Source of the DNA: Ectothiorhodospiraceae bacterium WFHF3C12
Lineage (GTDB): Bacteria; Pseudomonadota; Gammaproteobacteria; Nitrococcales; Nitrococcaceae
NCBI GenBank assembly: GCA_013519935.1
Contig: JACDUA010000018.1
Coordinates: 1-64,000, forward strand
Reading direction: 5' to 3'
Length of the DNA: 64,000 nucleotides
This document shows, one piece after another, positions 19,916-28,039 of the stretch. The notes beneath the pieces were generated by a model. It was given only the letters and a program-made list of their open reading frames with translations, was not told where the DNA came from and did not search any database. Position numbers and translations under genes: made by a program. Numbering within the stretch: the first letter of the stretch is position 1; each line of letters opens with the position of its first letter.

Positions 19916-22900
19916 TCCGCTACCTGGCCGCCCATCCCAACGCCGCCAACCTGCTGATGCTCATCATCGTGGCTGCTGGCGTGTTGAGCATCCCGCAGAT
20001 CCAGCGGGAGACGTTCCCCCGCTATGCCGCGGACCGCGTCGGTGTGGAGATCGCGTATCCGGGCGCTACGGCGGCGGACGTGGAGGATGCGGTCTGCCAG
20101 CGCCTGGAGGACGCGCTGCAGGGTACGACAGGTCTCGAGGAGCTGCGCTGCGAGGCGCGGGAGAACCTGGGGTTCGCCGTGGCGGAGCTGCGAGAAGGTG
20201 GAGACGCCGGTCGTTTCCTCGACGACGTGAAGACCGAGGTCGAGGCCATCGACGACTTCCCCGAGCGGGCCGAACGGCCCATCGTGCGCGAGCTCGGGCG
20301 CACGGATTTCGTGGCGTCCCTGGCGGTGACCGGGCCGATGTCCGACGGCCACCTGAAGGCCTACGCCGAGGATCTGAAGGGGCGGCTGCTGCAGCTGGAA
20401 GAGGTCTCCCAGGTGGATCTCAAGGGGTTTTCGGACCACCAGTTCCGGGTGGAGGTGGACCGGACCGTGCTGCGCCAGCATGGCCTGAGCGCCGCCGAGC
20501 TGGGCCGGCGCATTGCCAGCCAGAACGTGGACCTCCCCGGCGGCGTCATCGAGACGGCGGATCAGGACGTGCTGATCCGCATGACCGACGAGCGCCGCAG
20601 TGTCGAAGACCTGGAGGCCCTGGTGGTCATCGGCGGCGCCTCGGGGGGCGAGATCACGCTCGGGGACATCGCCACCGTGACGGACCGTTTCGAGGACGAG
20701 GCCGAGCGGATCGAGTTCAACGGCCGGCGCGCGGCGCTGCTGGAGCTGCGCAAGACGCGCTCGGAGGATGCCCTTCGGGTCGTGGACGCGGTGCGCGACT
20801 ACGTGGCGCAGGAACGCCGGCGCATGCCCGAGACGGTCAGCATCAAGCTGACCCAGAACGTTTCGTCCATCGTCCGCGACCGGCTCTCGATGCTGGCCGT
20901 CAACGGGCTCCAGGGGCTGGTCCTGGTGTTCCTCGCCATGTGGGCCTTCTTCAGCTTTCGCTTCTCGTTCTGGGTGGCCCTCGGGCTGCCCGTGTCCTTC
21001 CTCGGTACCGTGTTCTTCATGCACCTGTTCGGCCTGTCGCTGAACATGATCAGCATGGTGGGGCTGCTGATGGCGATCGGTCTGCTCATGGACGATGCCA
21101 TCGTCATTGCGGAAAACATCGCCGCCCACCTGCGGGAAGGCCGCGAGCCCCTGGACGCCGTGGTCCACGGTGTCCGGCAGGTGGCGCCCGGCGTTCTGTC
21201 CTCCTTCATAACCACTCTGGCCGTGTTCGGCCCGCTGGCCTTCATCTCCGGGGATATCGGGCAGGTGCTGCGCGTGATGCCTATCGTGCTGCTGGTCACC
21301 CTGGCCGTGAGCCTCCTGGAGGCCTTTTTCATTCTGCCCCATCATCTGGTCGGCCCGGTCAGGCGTATGGCCCGGACCGGGCCATCGAGGTTCCGTGCCG
21401 GACTGGAGCGGCGGTTCGAATGGCTGCGGGAGCATGTCGTCGGGGCCGCGGCCGACCTGGCCGTGCGCTGGCGCTATCCGTTGCTGGGCGCGCTGCTCTT
21501 CGGCGCGGCGCTCACCGTGGGACTGCTTGCCGGGGGCCGCATTCAGTTCCAGGCGTTTCCCGACATCGATGGCGACGTGGTGCACGCGCGGCTGCTGATG
21601 CCGCAGGGCACCCCGCTGCACGTGACCCGGGAGCGGGTGGGCCGCATCGTCCAGGCACTGGAGCAGGTTAATGCCGAGCAGACGCCGCGCCAGCCCGGGA
21701 CGAGGCCGTTGGTGCAGAGCGTGCAGGTCCGTTTCGGGGAAAACGCCGACGCGGGCACCCGTGGCGCCCACCTGGCCACGGTCATTGTCGATCTGTTGGG
21801 GGCCGAGCAGCGCCGTCTGACCCTGGACGAGCTCTACCAGGCGTGGCGGGACGCGCTGGGCCCGCTGCCGGACGCCATGCAGTTCACCCTGCAGGAGCCG
21901 GGCCTGGGCCCGCAGGGGCGCGCGCTGGAGTTTCGCCTGTCGGGGACCGACCTGGACCGGTTGAAGGCGGCCGCGGCGGAGCTCAGGGGCTGGCTCGCCG
22001 GTTTCGAGGGTGCCCACGACCTGATGGATGACCTGCGTCCGGGTAAGCCCGAACGCCGTGTGCGCCTGCGTGAGGGCGCCTCCGCCCTGGGGCTGACGTC
22101 GGCCGAGATCGCGGATCAGCTGCGTGCCGCCTTCCTCGGCCAGGAGGTGGCGGAGGTTCAGGTAGGGCCGGAGGGCTACGAGATCGAGGTACGTCTGGCA
22201 GCCGGCAATCGCGACAGCCTGGCGGACCTCAGCGACTTTGCCGTGACAATGCCGAACGGCGACGCCGTGCCGCTGGACGCGGTAGCGGAGATCGAACCGG
22301 CCAGGGGCTGGGCCCAGGTGGTGCGGATTGATGGACGCCGCAGTGCGACGGTGATCGGGGATGTCGACACCGCGGTGGCGAATACCATGGCCATCATCAA
22401 CCGGACTCGGACCGAATTCCTGCCGCAACTGCGTGAGCGCTTTCCCGGCGTCGATGCCAGTGTAGAAGGGCAGGCCCGGGAGTCGGCTTCCACCGGGCAG
22501 TCCGTGGCCCGAGGGTTCGTGATCGGCCTGCTGGGCATATTCGTTGTCCTGGCGTTTCAGTTCCGCAGTTACGTGGAACCGTTGGCCGTCATGGTCGCCA
22601 TTCCCATGGCGATGATGGGCGCTGCCTGGGGGCATTTCCTCACGGGTTACGACCTGTCCATGCCGAGCGTGGTTGGAGCGGCGTCTCTGGCCGGTATCGT
22701 GGTCAACGATTCCATCCTGCTGGTGTACTTCATCAAGATGCGCGTGGCCGAGGGCCGCGCGGTGGCGGAAGCCGCGCGGCTGGCGAGCCGTGACCGGTTC
22801 CGGGCGGTATTGCTGACGTCGCTGACGACCATCCTGGGACTGTTCCCGCTGCTGGCGGAGACGAGTCTGCAGGCGCAGGTCCTCAAGCCACTCGTGATCA

Positions 22901-23034
22901 GCGTGGTATTCGGCCTGCTGGTGTCGACGGTGTTGATTCTGCTGGTTCTCCCGGCACTGTATAGCGTTCTCGACGACCTGGGGCTGGCCCGGGCCGGCAA
23001 TGAGGGCATTCCGGCAGAGGTCGCGGGCGGATGA
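19912..23034 (+). CDS. RND-type efflux pump, inner-membrane permease
   Basis: 1040 aa, normal for AcrB-like pumps. The fold is visible: TM1 (LLMLIIVAAGVLSIPQ), porter domain starting PGATAADVEDAVCQRLEDAL, TM2-6 cluster from LQGLVLVFLAMWAFFSF, and the TM4 motif GLLMAIGLLMDDAIVIAEN with the proton-relay Asp pair. A second large periplasmic loop follows and then TM8-12 ending LVISVVFGLLVSTVLILLVL. It belongs to the AcrB/MMPL-related group with the short PGAT-type first loop found in many proteobacterial pumps of unknown substrate. It overlaps the adaptor gene and the TetR gene by 4 bp each, so all three are translationally coupled. Confidence 0.95.
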   Translation: MIRYLAAHPNAANLLMLIIVAAGVLSIPQIQRETFPRYAADRVGVEIAYPGATAADVEDAVCQRLEDALQGTTGLEELRCEARENLGFAVAELREGGDAGRFLDDVKTEVEAIDDFPERAERPIVRELGRTDFVASLAVTGPMSDGHLKAYAEDLKGRLLQLEEVSQVDLKGFSDHQFRVEVDRTVLRQHGLSAAELGRRIASQNVDLPGGVIETADQDVLIRMTDERRSVEDLEALVVIGGASGGEITLGDIATVTDRFEDEAERIEFNGRRAALLELRKTRSEDALRVVDAVRDYVAQERRRMPETVSIKLTQNVSSIVRDRLSMLAVNGLQGLVLVFLAMWAFFSFRFSFWVALGLPVSFLGTVFFMHLFGLSLNMISMVGLLMAIGLLMDDAIVIAENIAAHLREGREPLDAVVHGVRQVAPGVLSSFITTLAVFGPLAFISGDIGQVLRVMPIVLLVTLAVSLLEAFFILPHHLVGPVRRMARTGPSRFRAGLERRFEWLREHVVGAAADLAVRWRYPLLGALLFGAALTVGLLAGGRIQFQAFPDIDGDVVHARLLMPQGTPLHVTRERVGRIVQALEQVNAEQTPRQPGTRPLVQSVQVRFGENADAGTRGAHLATVIVDLLGAEQRRLTLDELYQAWRDALGPLPDAMQFTLQEPGLGPQGRALEFRLSGTDLDRLKAAAAELRGWLAGFEGAHDLMDDLRPGKPERRVRLREGASALGLTSAEIADQLRAAFLGQEVAEVQVGPEGYEIEVRLAAGNRDSLADLSDFAVTMPNGDAVPLDAVAEIEPARGWAQVVRIDGRRSATVIGDVDTAVANTMAIINRTRTEFLPQLRERFPGVDASVEGQARESASTGQSVARGFVIGLLGIFVVLAFQFRSYVEPLAVMVAIPMAMMGAAWGHFLTGYDLSMPSVVGAASLAGIVVNDSILLVYFIKMRVAEGRAVAEAARLASRDRFRAVLLTSLTTILGLFPLLAETSLQAQVLKPLVISVVFGLLVSTVLILLVLPALYSVLDDLGLARAGNEGIPAEVAGG

Positions 23035-23654
23035 ATGCCCAAGCCCCGAGACGCCAACGAAAGTCGGCCGAAGAGCGCCGGCGGGAAATCGTCGACGCCG
23101 TGCTGGCCCTGGCCTACGAGTATGGGCCGGACAGCATTACGGCCGGTGCCATCGCCGAGCGGGTCGGCTTTGCGCAGCCGGCGGTCTTCCGGCATTTCCC
23201 CACCATGGCCGACGTCTGGCTGGCAGTCGCCGACACGGTGGGCGAGCGGGTGCGTGAGCGATGGGACGCCGTGGACGACCCGGCTCTGCCGGCCGGGGAA
23301 AGGCTGCGCGCCGTGCTCAGCGCCCACCTGGGTGTCATCACGGCCAATCCGGGGCTGCCGTCGGTTCTCTTCTCCCGGGAGCTTCAGGCCGGAAACAGGG
23401 AGCTGCAGGCACGGTTCGCGCGGCACATGGAGGGGTTCGTGGAGCGGCTTCAGTCGCTGATCACCGCCGGCCAGCGGGCCGGCGAGATCCGCCCGCACCT
23501 CGACGCCCGCCGCGCCGCGTACTCGATTATCGGGCTGTTGCAGGGAACGGCATTCCGATGGGCGCTGAACCGCCAGTCGTTCGATCTGCAGTCCGAGGGC
23601 ATGGGCGCCTTCGAAGTGCTCTGGTCGGGGCTGAGCTCGCCCACCGCGGCGTGA
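23031..23654 (+). CDS. TetR-family repressor of the efflux operon
   Basis: 207 aa. Residues about 14-60 are a TetR helix-turn-helix: RRREIVDAVLALAYEYG, then ITAGAIAERVGFAQPAVFRH and FPTMADVW. The C-terminal all-helical ligand domain (about 75-205) is variable. The ATG lies inside the stop of the pump gene (ATGA), so it is the third cistron of the efflux operon; that position and the dyad over the promoter at 18520-18537 suggest autoregulation of the whole operon. The inducing ligand is not predictable. Confidence 0.93.
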   Translation: MNAQAPRRQRKSAEERRREIVDAVLALAYEYGPDSITAGAIAERVGFAQPAVFRHFPTMADVWLAVADTVGERVRERWDAVDDPALPAGERLRAVLSAHLGVITANPGLPSVLFSRELQAGNRELQARFARHMEGFVERLQSLITAGQRAGEIRPHLDARRAAYSIIGLLQGTAFRWALNRQSFDLQSEGMGAFEVLWSGLSSPTAA

Positions 23655-23725
23655 ATCGTCCGGGACAGGCCCGGGGCACCCGTTATCTGTTCGTCCGTGA
23701 TCCACGCGATGCCGGCAATGCCATC

Positions 23726-24700
23726 CTAGATGTCGCCCAGGTGCAGGTGCTCGATCTGCTCGAGCTCCTCGGGCCGGAAGGCCTGCCGGAGCAGCTCCCC
23801 CACCTGGGCGCGCTTGTCCGCTTCGGAGAGGCCCGCCCGCAGAATGCGCGCTTTCTCGGCCTGAAAACGCGCATGACGCTCATCCCAGTTGTCGATGTGG
23901 ATGTAGGCGTGCTGCAGCTCGGCGTGGAGTGCGTCGACCTTCGCCAGCTTTTCCTCTTCTGAGAGGTCCGGGTCCAGCTGGATCCGGTGGGCCCGGAACA
24001 TGTACGCCGCGTTGGCGTCGCTGGTGCGGAACAGCTGCCGCGCCGCGTCCGGCCCGAGATACTGTGCGCGGAGCTGCCTGAGCCGTCGGTAACGGGCCTC
24101 ATGCGTGGCAATTGCTTTATCGGCCGCGGGTGCCTCGCCGGTGGTGCTCATGTACTGTTCTTCGGCCTGGAGGTAGCGGTAGTAGTCACCGACGACCTCG
24201 GCCGTCTGCTCGCCGGCTTTTCCGGGCAGCCGTTCCCGAATGAGCGCTTGCAGTTCCGCCAGGGCCAGTTCGTCCAGCGGCAGCCGGCCATACTCCAGTG
24301 AACGGTTCAGGGCCTGGCGGGCGCGGTCATCGAGAATGACATCCCCGTTGGCGTCCAGGCGGACGTTGCGAAGGGATTCGCGCACGGCCCGAATCGTGAA
24401 GGGATGTTCGTCATCAACAGCGTTGGACGGTCGCGCAGGACGCCCGGATTCGCTCGCTTTCGGTGCCCGGATCAGGCGCCACAGGTCCCCCAGGGTTGTC
24501 ACCCGGTTCTCGCCCTGGCCGACGCCTTGAGGGCGTTCGGCTGGCGCCGATGCGGCGCCGGCGCGTTGCGGGGTCCCGCCGGCGCTGTCGCCCGTGATTT
24601 CCAGGTAGCCCGCGCTGGCGGCCAGGGCGAGTGCGACCAGCGCGCCGGCCGCGCGGGGAAATCCGGTGTGGCTGGTCTTCGCTTCCGTGTTCGGATTCAT
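23726..24700 (-). CDS. lifO: Lipase chaperone (Lif-type foldase), divergent
   Basis: 324 aa. An N-terminal membrane anchor (about residues 15-34) and a Gly/Ala/Pro-rich linker lead into the Lif fold: SLRNVRLDANGDVILDD, RLPLDELALAELQALIRERL, a long helical arm with YLGPDAARQLFRTSDANAAY, and RIQLDPDLSEEEKLAKVDAL. These match the periplasmic steric foldases needed by subfamily I.1/I.2 lipases. The signature RxxFDY(F/C)LSA box near the first mini-domain is not conserved; the aligned segment reads RQALNRSLEYGR. The start codon overlaps the AraC stop by 4 bp, so the two are coupled. No classical lipase is adjacent; the nearest secreted esterase is the PETase-like enzyme two genes upstream. Confidence 0.8.
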   Translation of the reverse strand: MNPNTEAKTSHTGFPRAAGALVALALAASAGYLEITGDSAGGTPQRAGAASAPAERPQGVGQGENRVTTLGDLWRLIRAPKASESGRPARPSNAVDDEHPFTIRAVRESLRNVRLDANGDVILDDRARQALNRSLEYGRLPLDELALAELQALIRERLPGKAGEQTAEVVGDYYRYLQAEEQYMSTTGEAPAADKAIATHEARYRRLRQLRAQYLGPDAARQLFRTSDANAAYMFRAHRIQLDPDLSEEEKLAKVDALHAELQHAYIHIDNWDERHARFQAEKARILRAGLSEADKRAQVGELLRQAFRPEELEQIEHLHLGDI

Positions 24701-25569
24701 ACGGCAACGTTTCCTTCAGTGATCCCGGCGACGAGCGCGAGGGCGGAATCGTCGATGACGGCATCGATATAGGGGCGCCGCGAAAAGACGGCCGAGGGGG
24801 TGATGCCGTTCAGCGCCCGGTACGAGCGCGAGAGATGAGCGGAGTTGGAAAAGCCCGCGCCAAGGGCGGCGTCGGTCATCGAATGACCCAGTGCCATGAG
24901 TATACTGGCCAGGAACAGGCGATAGCGCATGCGGTACTGGGTGATGGGCAGCCCAGCCTGTTCCTTGAACAGTTTCTCCAGCCTCGAGCCGGACAGGTTA
25001 ACCTCGGCGGCCAGCTCGGCCAGCGCGATGCCGTCGAAGAGGGTCTCCCGGATGCGCCGGGCCACGTGGACAGCACGGCGGTCAAATGCGCGAAACCTTC
25101 TGTTGGCGAGCCCCGGCGGCAACATCGCCTCGCGGATGATCTCCCGGGCCCGCGCGGGCGGCGTCCGCTTGCGGTCCCGCACGCCGGTCGCCGCTTCCAC
25201 CAGGGCCCGTTCGTTGGGATGATCGTAGTAGATGCCCGGCAACGCGGCTTTCATGACACTGCGCATGGCCGCGTAGTCCTGGGCAAACGGCGCCAGGTAA
25301 TAGATGGCCACGACCGCGTCGTTGGCGTCGACGCAGGAGCGGTCTATCCACAAGCCGGCCGGGACCACGCAGCTGCGGGTGGTGGCGACACCGCCTCGCG
25401 GCGTACGGAGCCTGAGTTTGCCGTTCAGGGCGAGAACGAGCTTCTCCTGGGTGGAGCGCCGGCGTTGTTGCCTGGCGGTGCCAGTGCCCAGGAACAGGAC
25501 TTCCCGCGACCACATGTACAGTTTCGGTGGTCTCAGGCAGGGGATGGATTCGTCGTAGCGTACAGACAT
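24697..25569 (-). CDS. AraC-family transcriptional regulator
   Basis: 290 aa. The C-terminal 100 residues carry two AraC helix-turn-helices: GIALAELAAEVNLSGSRLEK with LFKEQAGLPITQYRMRYRL, then MTDAALGAGFSNSAHLSRSY and ALNGITPSAVF. The N-terminal half looks like a cupin-type sensor (KLRLRTPRGGVATTRSCVVP, AGLWIDRSCVDANDAV), a layout shared with regulators of lipid-related genes. It overlaps the lipase foldase by 4 bp (start of foldase inside its stop) and lies 133 bp downstream of the PETase-like gene, separated by a hairpin. It plausibly controls foldase and hydrolase expression. Confidence 0.9.
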   Translation of the reverse strand: MSVRYDESIPCLRPPKLYMWSREVLFLGTGTARQQRRRSTQEKLVLALNGKLRLRTPRGGVATTRSCVVPAGLWIDRSCVDANDAVVAIYYLAPFAQDYAAMRSVMKAALPGIYYDHPNERALVEAATGVRDRKRTPPARAREIIREAMLPPGLANRRFRAFDRRAVHVARRIRETLFDGIALAELAAEVNLSGSRLEKLFKEQAGLPITQYRMRYRLFLASILMALGHSMTDAALGAGFSNSAHLSRSYRALNGITPSAVFSRRPYIDAVIDDSALALVAGITEGNVAV

Positions 25570-25632
25570 CGGACACCGGGTCCTCTATCGAAACGGTCCA
25601 TCCGTGGGCCGGTTGCCTGCGAAATCGAAGCA

Positions 25633-25659
25633 GCCGGACCCGCCCGTGACGGGTCCGGC
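25633..25659 (-). terminator. Terminator of the PETase-like gene
   Basis: Perfect 10-bp stem GCCGGACCCG / CGGGTCCGGC with a 7-nt loop, 44 bp beyond the stop of the hydrolase. On the minus strand it is followed by a mildly T-rich run (TGCTTCGATTT). It suggests that the hydrolase is mostly transcribed alone. Confidence 0.6.
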
Positions 25660-25702
25660 ATGACGGCGGCGAACGCGTCCCCTTCGCCGCCGTATTCCCG
25701 GA

Positions 25703-26647
25703 TCAGTACGGGCAGGTGCCCCGGTATTCGGAAACCTGGTATTCGCTTTCGTGATTGGGGCCACAGAGGAACTGCTCGTAGCGCTGGTCCTCGTCCAGGT
25801 GCAGCTTCATCCAGGACACGCCGTACTTGCCCAGCAACTCGTCGTAAGCGTTGCCGCCGTTGGCGCAGGTATGACTGCCATTGTTCATCTCGAAGAACGC
25901 CTTGTCGGTGGCGTCCGGGATGTCGTTGTAGAACGGCGAGGCGTGGGAGCTGACCGGTGCGACGGCATCACTCTCGCAGGCGAAGATCAGCGTCGGCGTC
26001 TGTATCTCGTCGAAGTCGTTGAAGCTGGAGTTCCACGGCGCCAGCGGCATTGCCGCCTTGAGCCGGCCTGGCTCCGCGGCCAGCTGCAATGTGCCGCCGC
26101 CGCCCATGGACCAGCCCACGGCCGCCAGGCGGTCGCCGTCGACCATGCCGCTGATGGCGCTGGAGGACGCATTGCTCTGGCCGACCAGATAATCCAGGGC
26201 GGCGTCGATCTGGTCTTTCCGGGACCCGGGCTGGTCGTAAATGGAGTTGGTATCGATGGTCATGACCACGAAACCGTGGGAGGCCAGCCGCGGACCCCAC
26301 CACTCGATGGAGGACTCATACGACACGTAGCCGGGGATCACGACGATGCCGCCCATCGAGCCGCTGGTGTTGGTCGGATAGTGGATGGTGCCGCCGCCGA
26401 AGCCGCTGACGAACGAGGAGACGTTGCTGGTGGCGACGTTGTAGGGGCCGCTGGAGGCCTCCAGGTAGGAGTCCGTGGGATCGGGACCGCGGGTGTATCC
26501 GCCGTTGCCGCCGTCATCGCAGTCGGTCTGGCATGGCTCCGGGTCGTCGTCCGGCGGCGGGTTCTGCGCGGAAGCCGACGCCGAAAACAGCATGGCCGCG
26601 GTCAGGGCGACAACCAGGCCCAGCGCTCGTTTGAGTGATGGATCCAT
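25703..26647 (-). CDS. Secreted PETase-like polyester hydrolase (type II features)
   Basis: 314 aa with a strong ribosome site (GGGAGGAGG) and a Sec signal peptide ending near residues 26-28 (SASASAQ). After an acidic Gly linker with a Cys pair (Cys39, Cys43) comes a cutinase/PETase alpha/beta-hydrolase fold: [58 protein letters not shown] and [10 protein letters not shown]. Catalytic triad Ser180-Asp227-His259. Compared with Ideonella PETase, Tyr107, Trp179, Met181, Trp205 and Asn263 match the substrate-site residues. Cys224/Cys261 match the extra active-site disulfide that defines type II enzymes and Cys295/Cys312 the C-terminal one, while His235/Phe239 replace the Ser214/Ile218 pair and Thr260 replaces Ser238. 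Natural substrate may be cutin-like or other polyesters. Confidence 0.9.
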   Translation of the reverse strand: MDPSLKRALGLVVALTAAMLFSASASAQNPPPDDDPEPCQTDCDDGGNGGYTRGPDPTDSYLEASSGPYNVATSNVSSFVSGFGGGTIHYPTNTSGSMGGIVVIPGYVSYESSIEWWGPRLASHGFVVMTIDTNSIYDQPGSRKDQIDAALDYLVGQSNASSSAISGMVDGDRLAAVGWSMGGGGTLQLAAEPGRLKAAMPLAPWNSSFNDFDEIQTPTLIFACESDAVAPVSSHASPFYNDIPDATDKAFFEMNNGSHTCANGGNAYDELLGKYGVSWMKLHLDEDQRYEQFLCGPNHESEYQVSEYRGTCPY

Positions 26648-26954
26648 GAGATACCTCCTCCCAAAGGGTTGATCTTTTTCTGTTGGGTTTTGATTACCCA
26701 GGGATTACGGTACCGACACATGTGTACCGATGCTTTCACGAATTGGCAGTATTGTGATTCGGTTCCCGTGCCGGCCGGCGCCTTTGAAAGGAGCTGTCGA
26801 ACAGGGATGCGCTGAGCACCCGGATGGGCGTGGGGCCGCATTGGGCGAGACTGCGGCCTCGCGTGGGCGGAGGGCGCCCGCCGGCGGCTTTCGGACGGGC
26901 TGGGTGCCCGTGGCGATAGATCCCTGGCTCACCCGGGCCCATGATCGGCCGGGG
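26648..26954. other. Upstream region of the PETase-like gene
   Basis: 307 bp without a gene. The hydrolase ribosome site is at 26655-26663. An AT-rich stretch at 26665-26700 and the perfect 10-bp palindrome ACACATGTGT at 26716-26725, flanked by partly symmetric GGTACC/TACC, lie 69-78 bp before the start codon and could be a regulator site. No convincing promoter hexamers are seen. Confidence 0.4.
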
Positions 26955-27893
26955 TTAACGCTCGGGGTGTAGCGGCCCGGACAGCGAAACGGAGCCACCC
27001 TCGATTTCCGGCCAGGTCATTTCGGTGACGACCGGACCGGGCAGGCTTTCCAGCTGAACGTCCGCGGCAGTGCCCGTTGTCGCGCCGAGTCGCACGGTGA
27101 CAGTCTGCCCCTTGCGGCGGATCTTCAGTTGCCCGGCCTGGGGCCGCGCGCCGTAGGCCGAGATTGTCAGCGGTTGGTCTCCGTGCGTCAGGATGACGTG
27201 TCGCGCGCCGGTCCGTGGGTCCGCCACAACCCCCTTCAGATGTATGAGCCGCCGATGGTCCCGGCTGTCGATGCGCAGCACCGCCGTCCCCAGGTTGCTT
27301 CCGCTCGCGGAGCGGATGTTCCACCTGGTCTCTCCATCCCTCAGGCCGGTGGAGGCCTCCACGGCCGCCTTGATCAGCGGCAGGAACCGTTGTGCCCTGT
27401 CATTGGCCGCCCGGGTGGCCTGCAGCGTCAGTGCCCGGGCTGCGTGGGTCGTCGCCGACTCAAGCCACCACAGCGCCGCCTCCTTGTAAGACGGCCATAA
27501 CGTGACCGACAGCGTGTAATCGAGCGGGTCGTATTCCCACCCGAAAACCTCGATGTACCAGTCGCCGGTCATCGGGTAATCGAAGCCGCAGATCTCCGGG
27601 CGGGTGCCGGTATGCAGCGACTCGCACGCATGTGTCCCGTCGGGGCTCTCCACATAGAGGTCCGCGTCGTTGCTGAGATCGTGCAGCTCCACGATGAGCT
27701 CATCCGTGCCGTATGGAACGCGCGTGGCATAGGCCTCCCAGTCGTAGCCACTGATCGAAGCCTCGACGCTCACCGCGTTGAGGCTGCGCGGTGGCGGGTG
27801 GCCGCCCTCCAGGGTCGCCTCGCTCCGGCAACCGGCAAGCGCCAGCGCGAACACTAGGACGGCCACAGTGGCTGGAATGAGGGATTTGTTCAT
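26955..27893 (-). CDS. Lipoprotein with pre-peptidase (PPC) domain
   Basis: 312 aa from the ATG at 27893 (ribosome site GGAGGAG); open frame upstream is not coding. The signal peptide ends in the lipobox LALAGC. Residues about 45-130 are a PPC-type beta-sandwich of the kind found at the end of secreted peptidases: VPYGTDELIVELHDLSNDAD, LYVESPDGTHACES, then WYIEVFGWEYDPLDYTLSV. The remaining 180 residues start with an Ala-rich helix and end in a beta-rich segment with no recognised motif. No catalytic domain is present, so it is probably a binding protein on the cell surface or in the periplasm. Confidence 0.78.
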   Translation of the reverse strand: MNKSLIPATVAVLVFALALAGCRSEATLEGGHPPPRSLNAVSVEASISGYDWEAYATRVPYGTDELIVELHDLSNDADLYVESPDGTHACESLHTGTRPEICGFDYPMTGDWYIEVFGWEYDPLDYTLSVTLWPSYKEAALWWLESATTHAARALTLQATRAANDRAQRFLPLIKAAVEASTGLRDGETRWNIRSASGSNLGTAVLRIDSRDHRRLIHLKGVVADPRTGARHVILTHGDQPLTISAYGARPQAGQLKIRRKGQTVTVRLGATTGTAADVQLESLPGPVVTEMTWPEIEGGSVSLSGPLHPER

Positions 27894-28039
27894 GCCTGGA
27901 CTCCTCCGGTTCACGACAGCCGAGGTACGAACCGCCGTTCTCCTCGAACACGTGAGACAGAGAGTGCAGGGCGGGCGCTGAACGGGAACTGAACATGGTT
28001 GCCGGGCGCCGGCGCTCGGGCCGGCGGGGGAGCCCTCTT

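Noticed and set aside
19744-22635. A 963-codon open frame on the minus strand
   Set aside because: It lies entirely antisense to the RND efflux genes, has no family resemblance, and is a by-product of high GC content and strong third-position bias.
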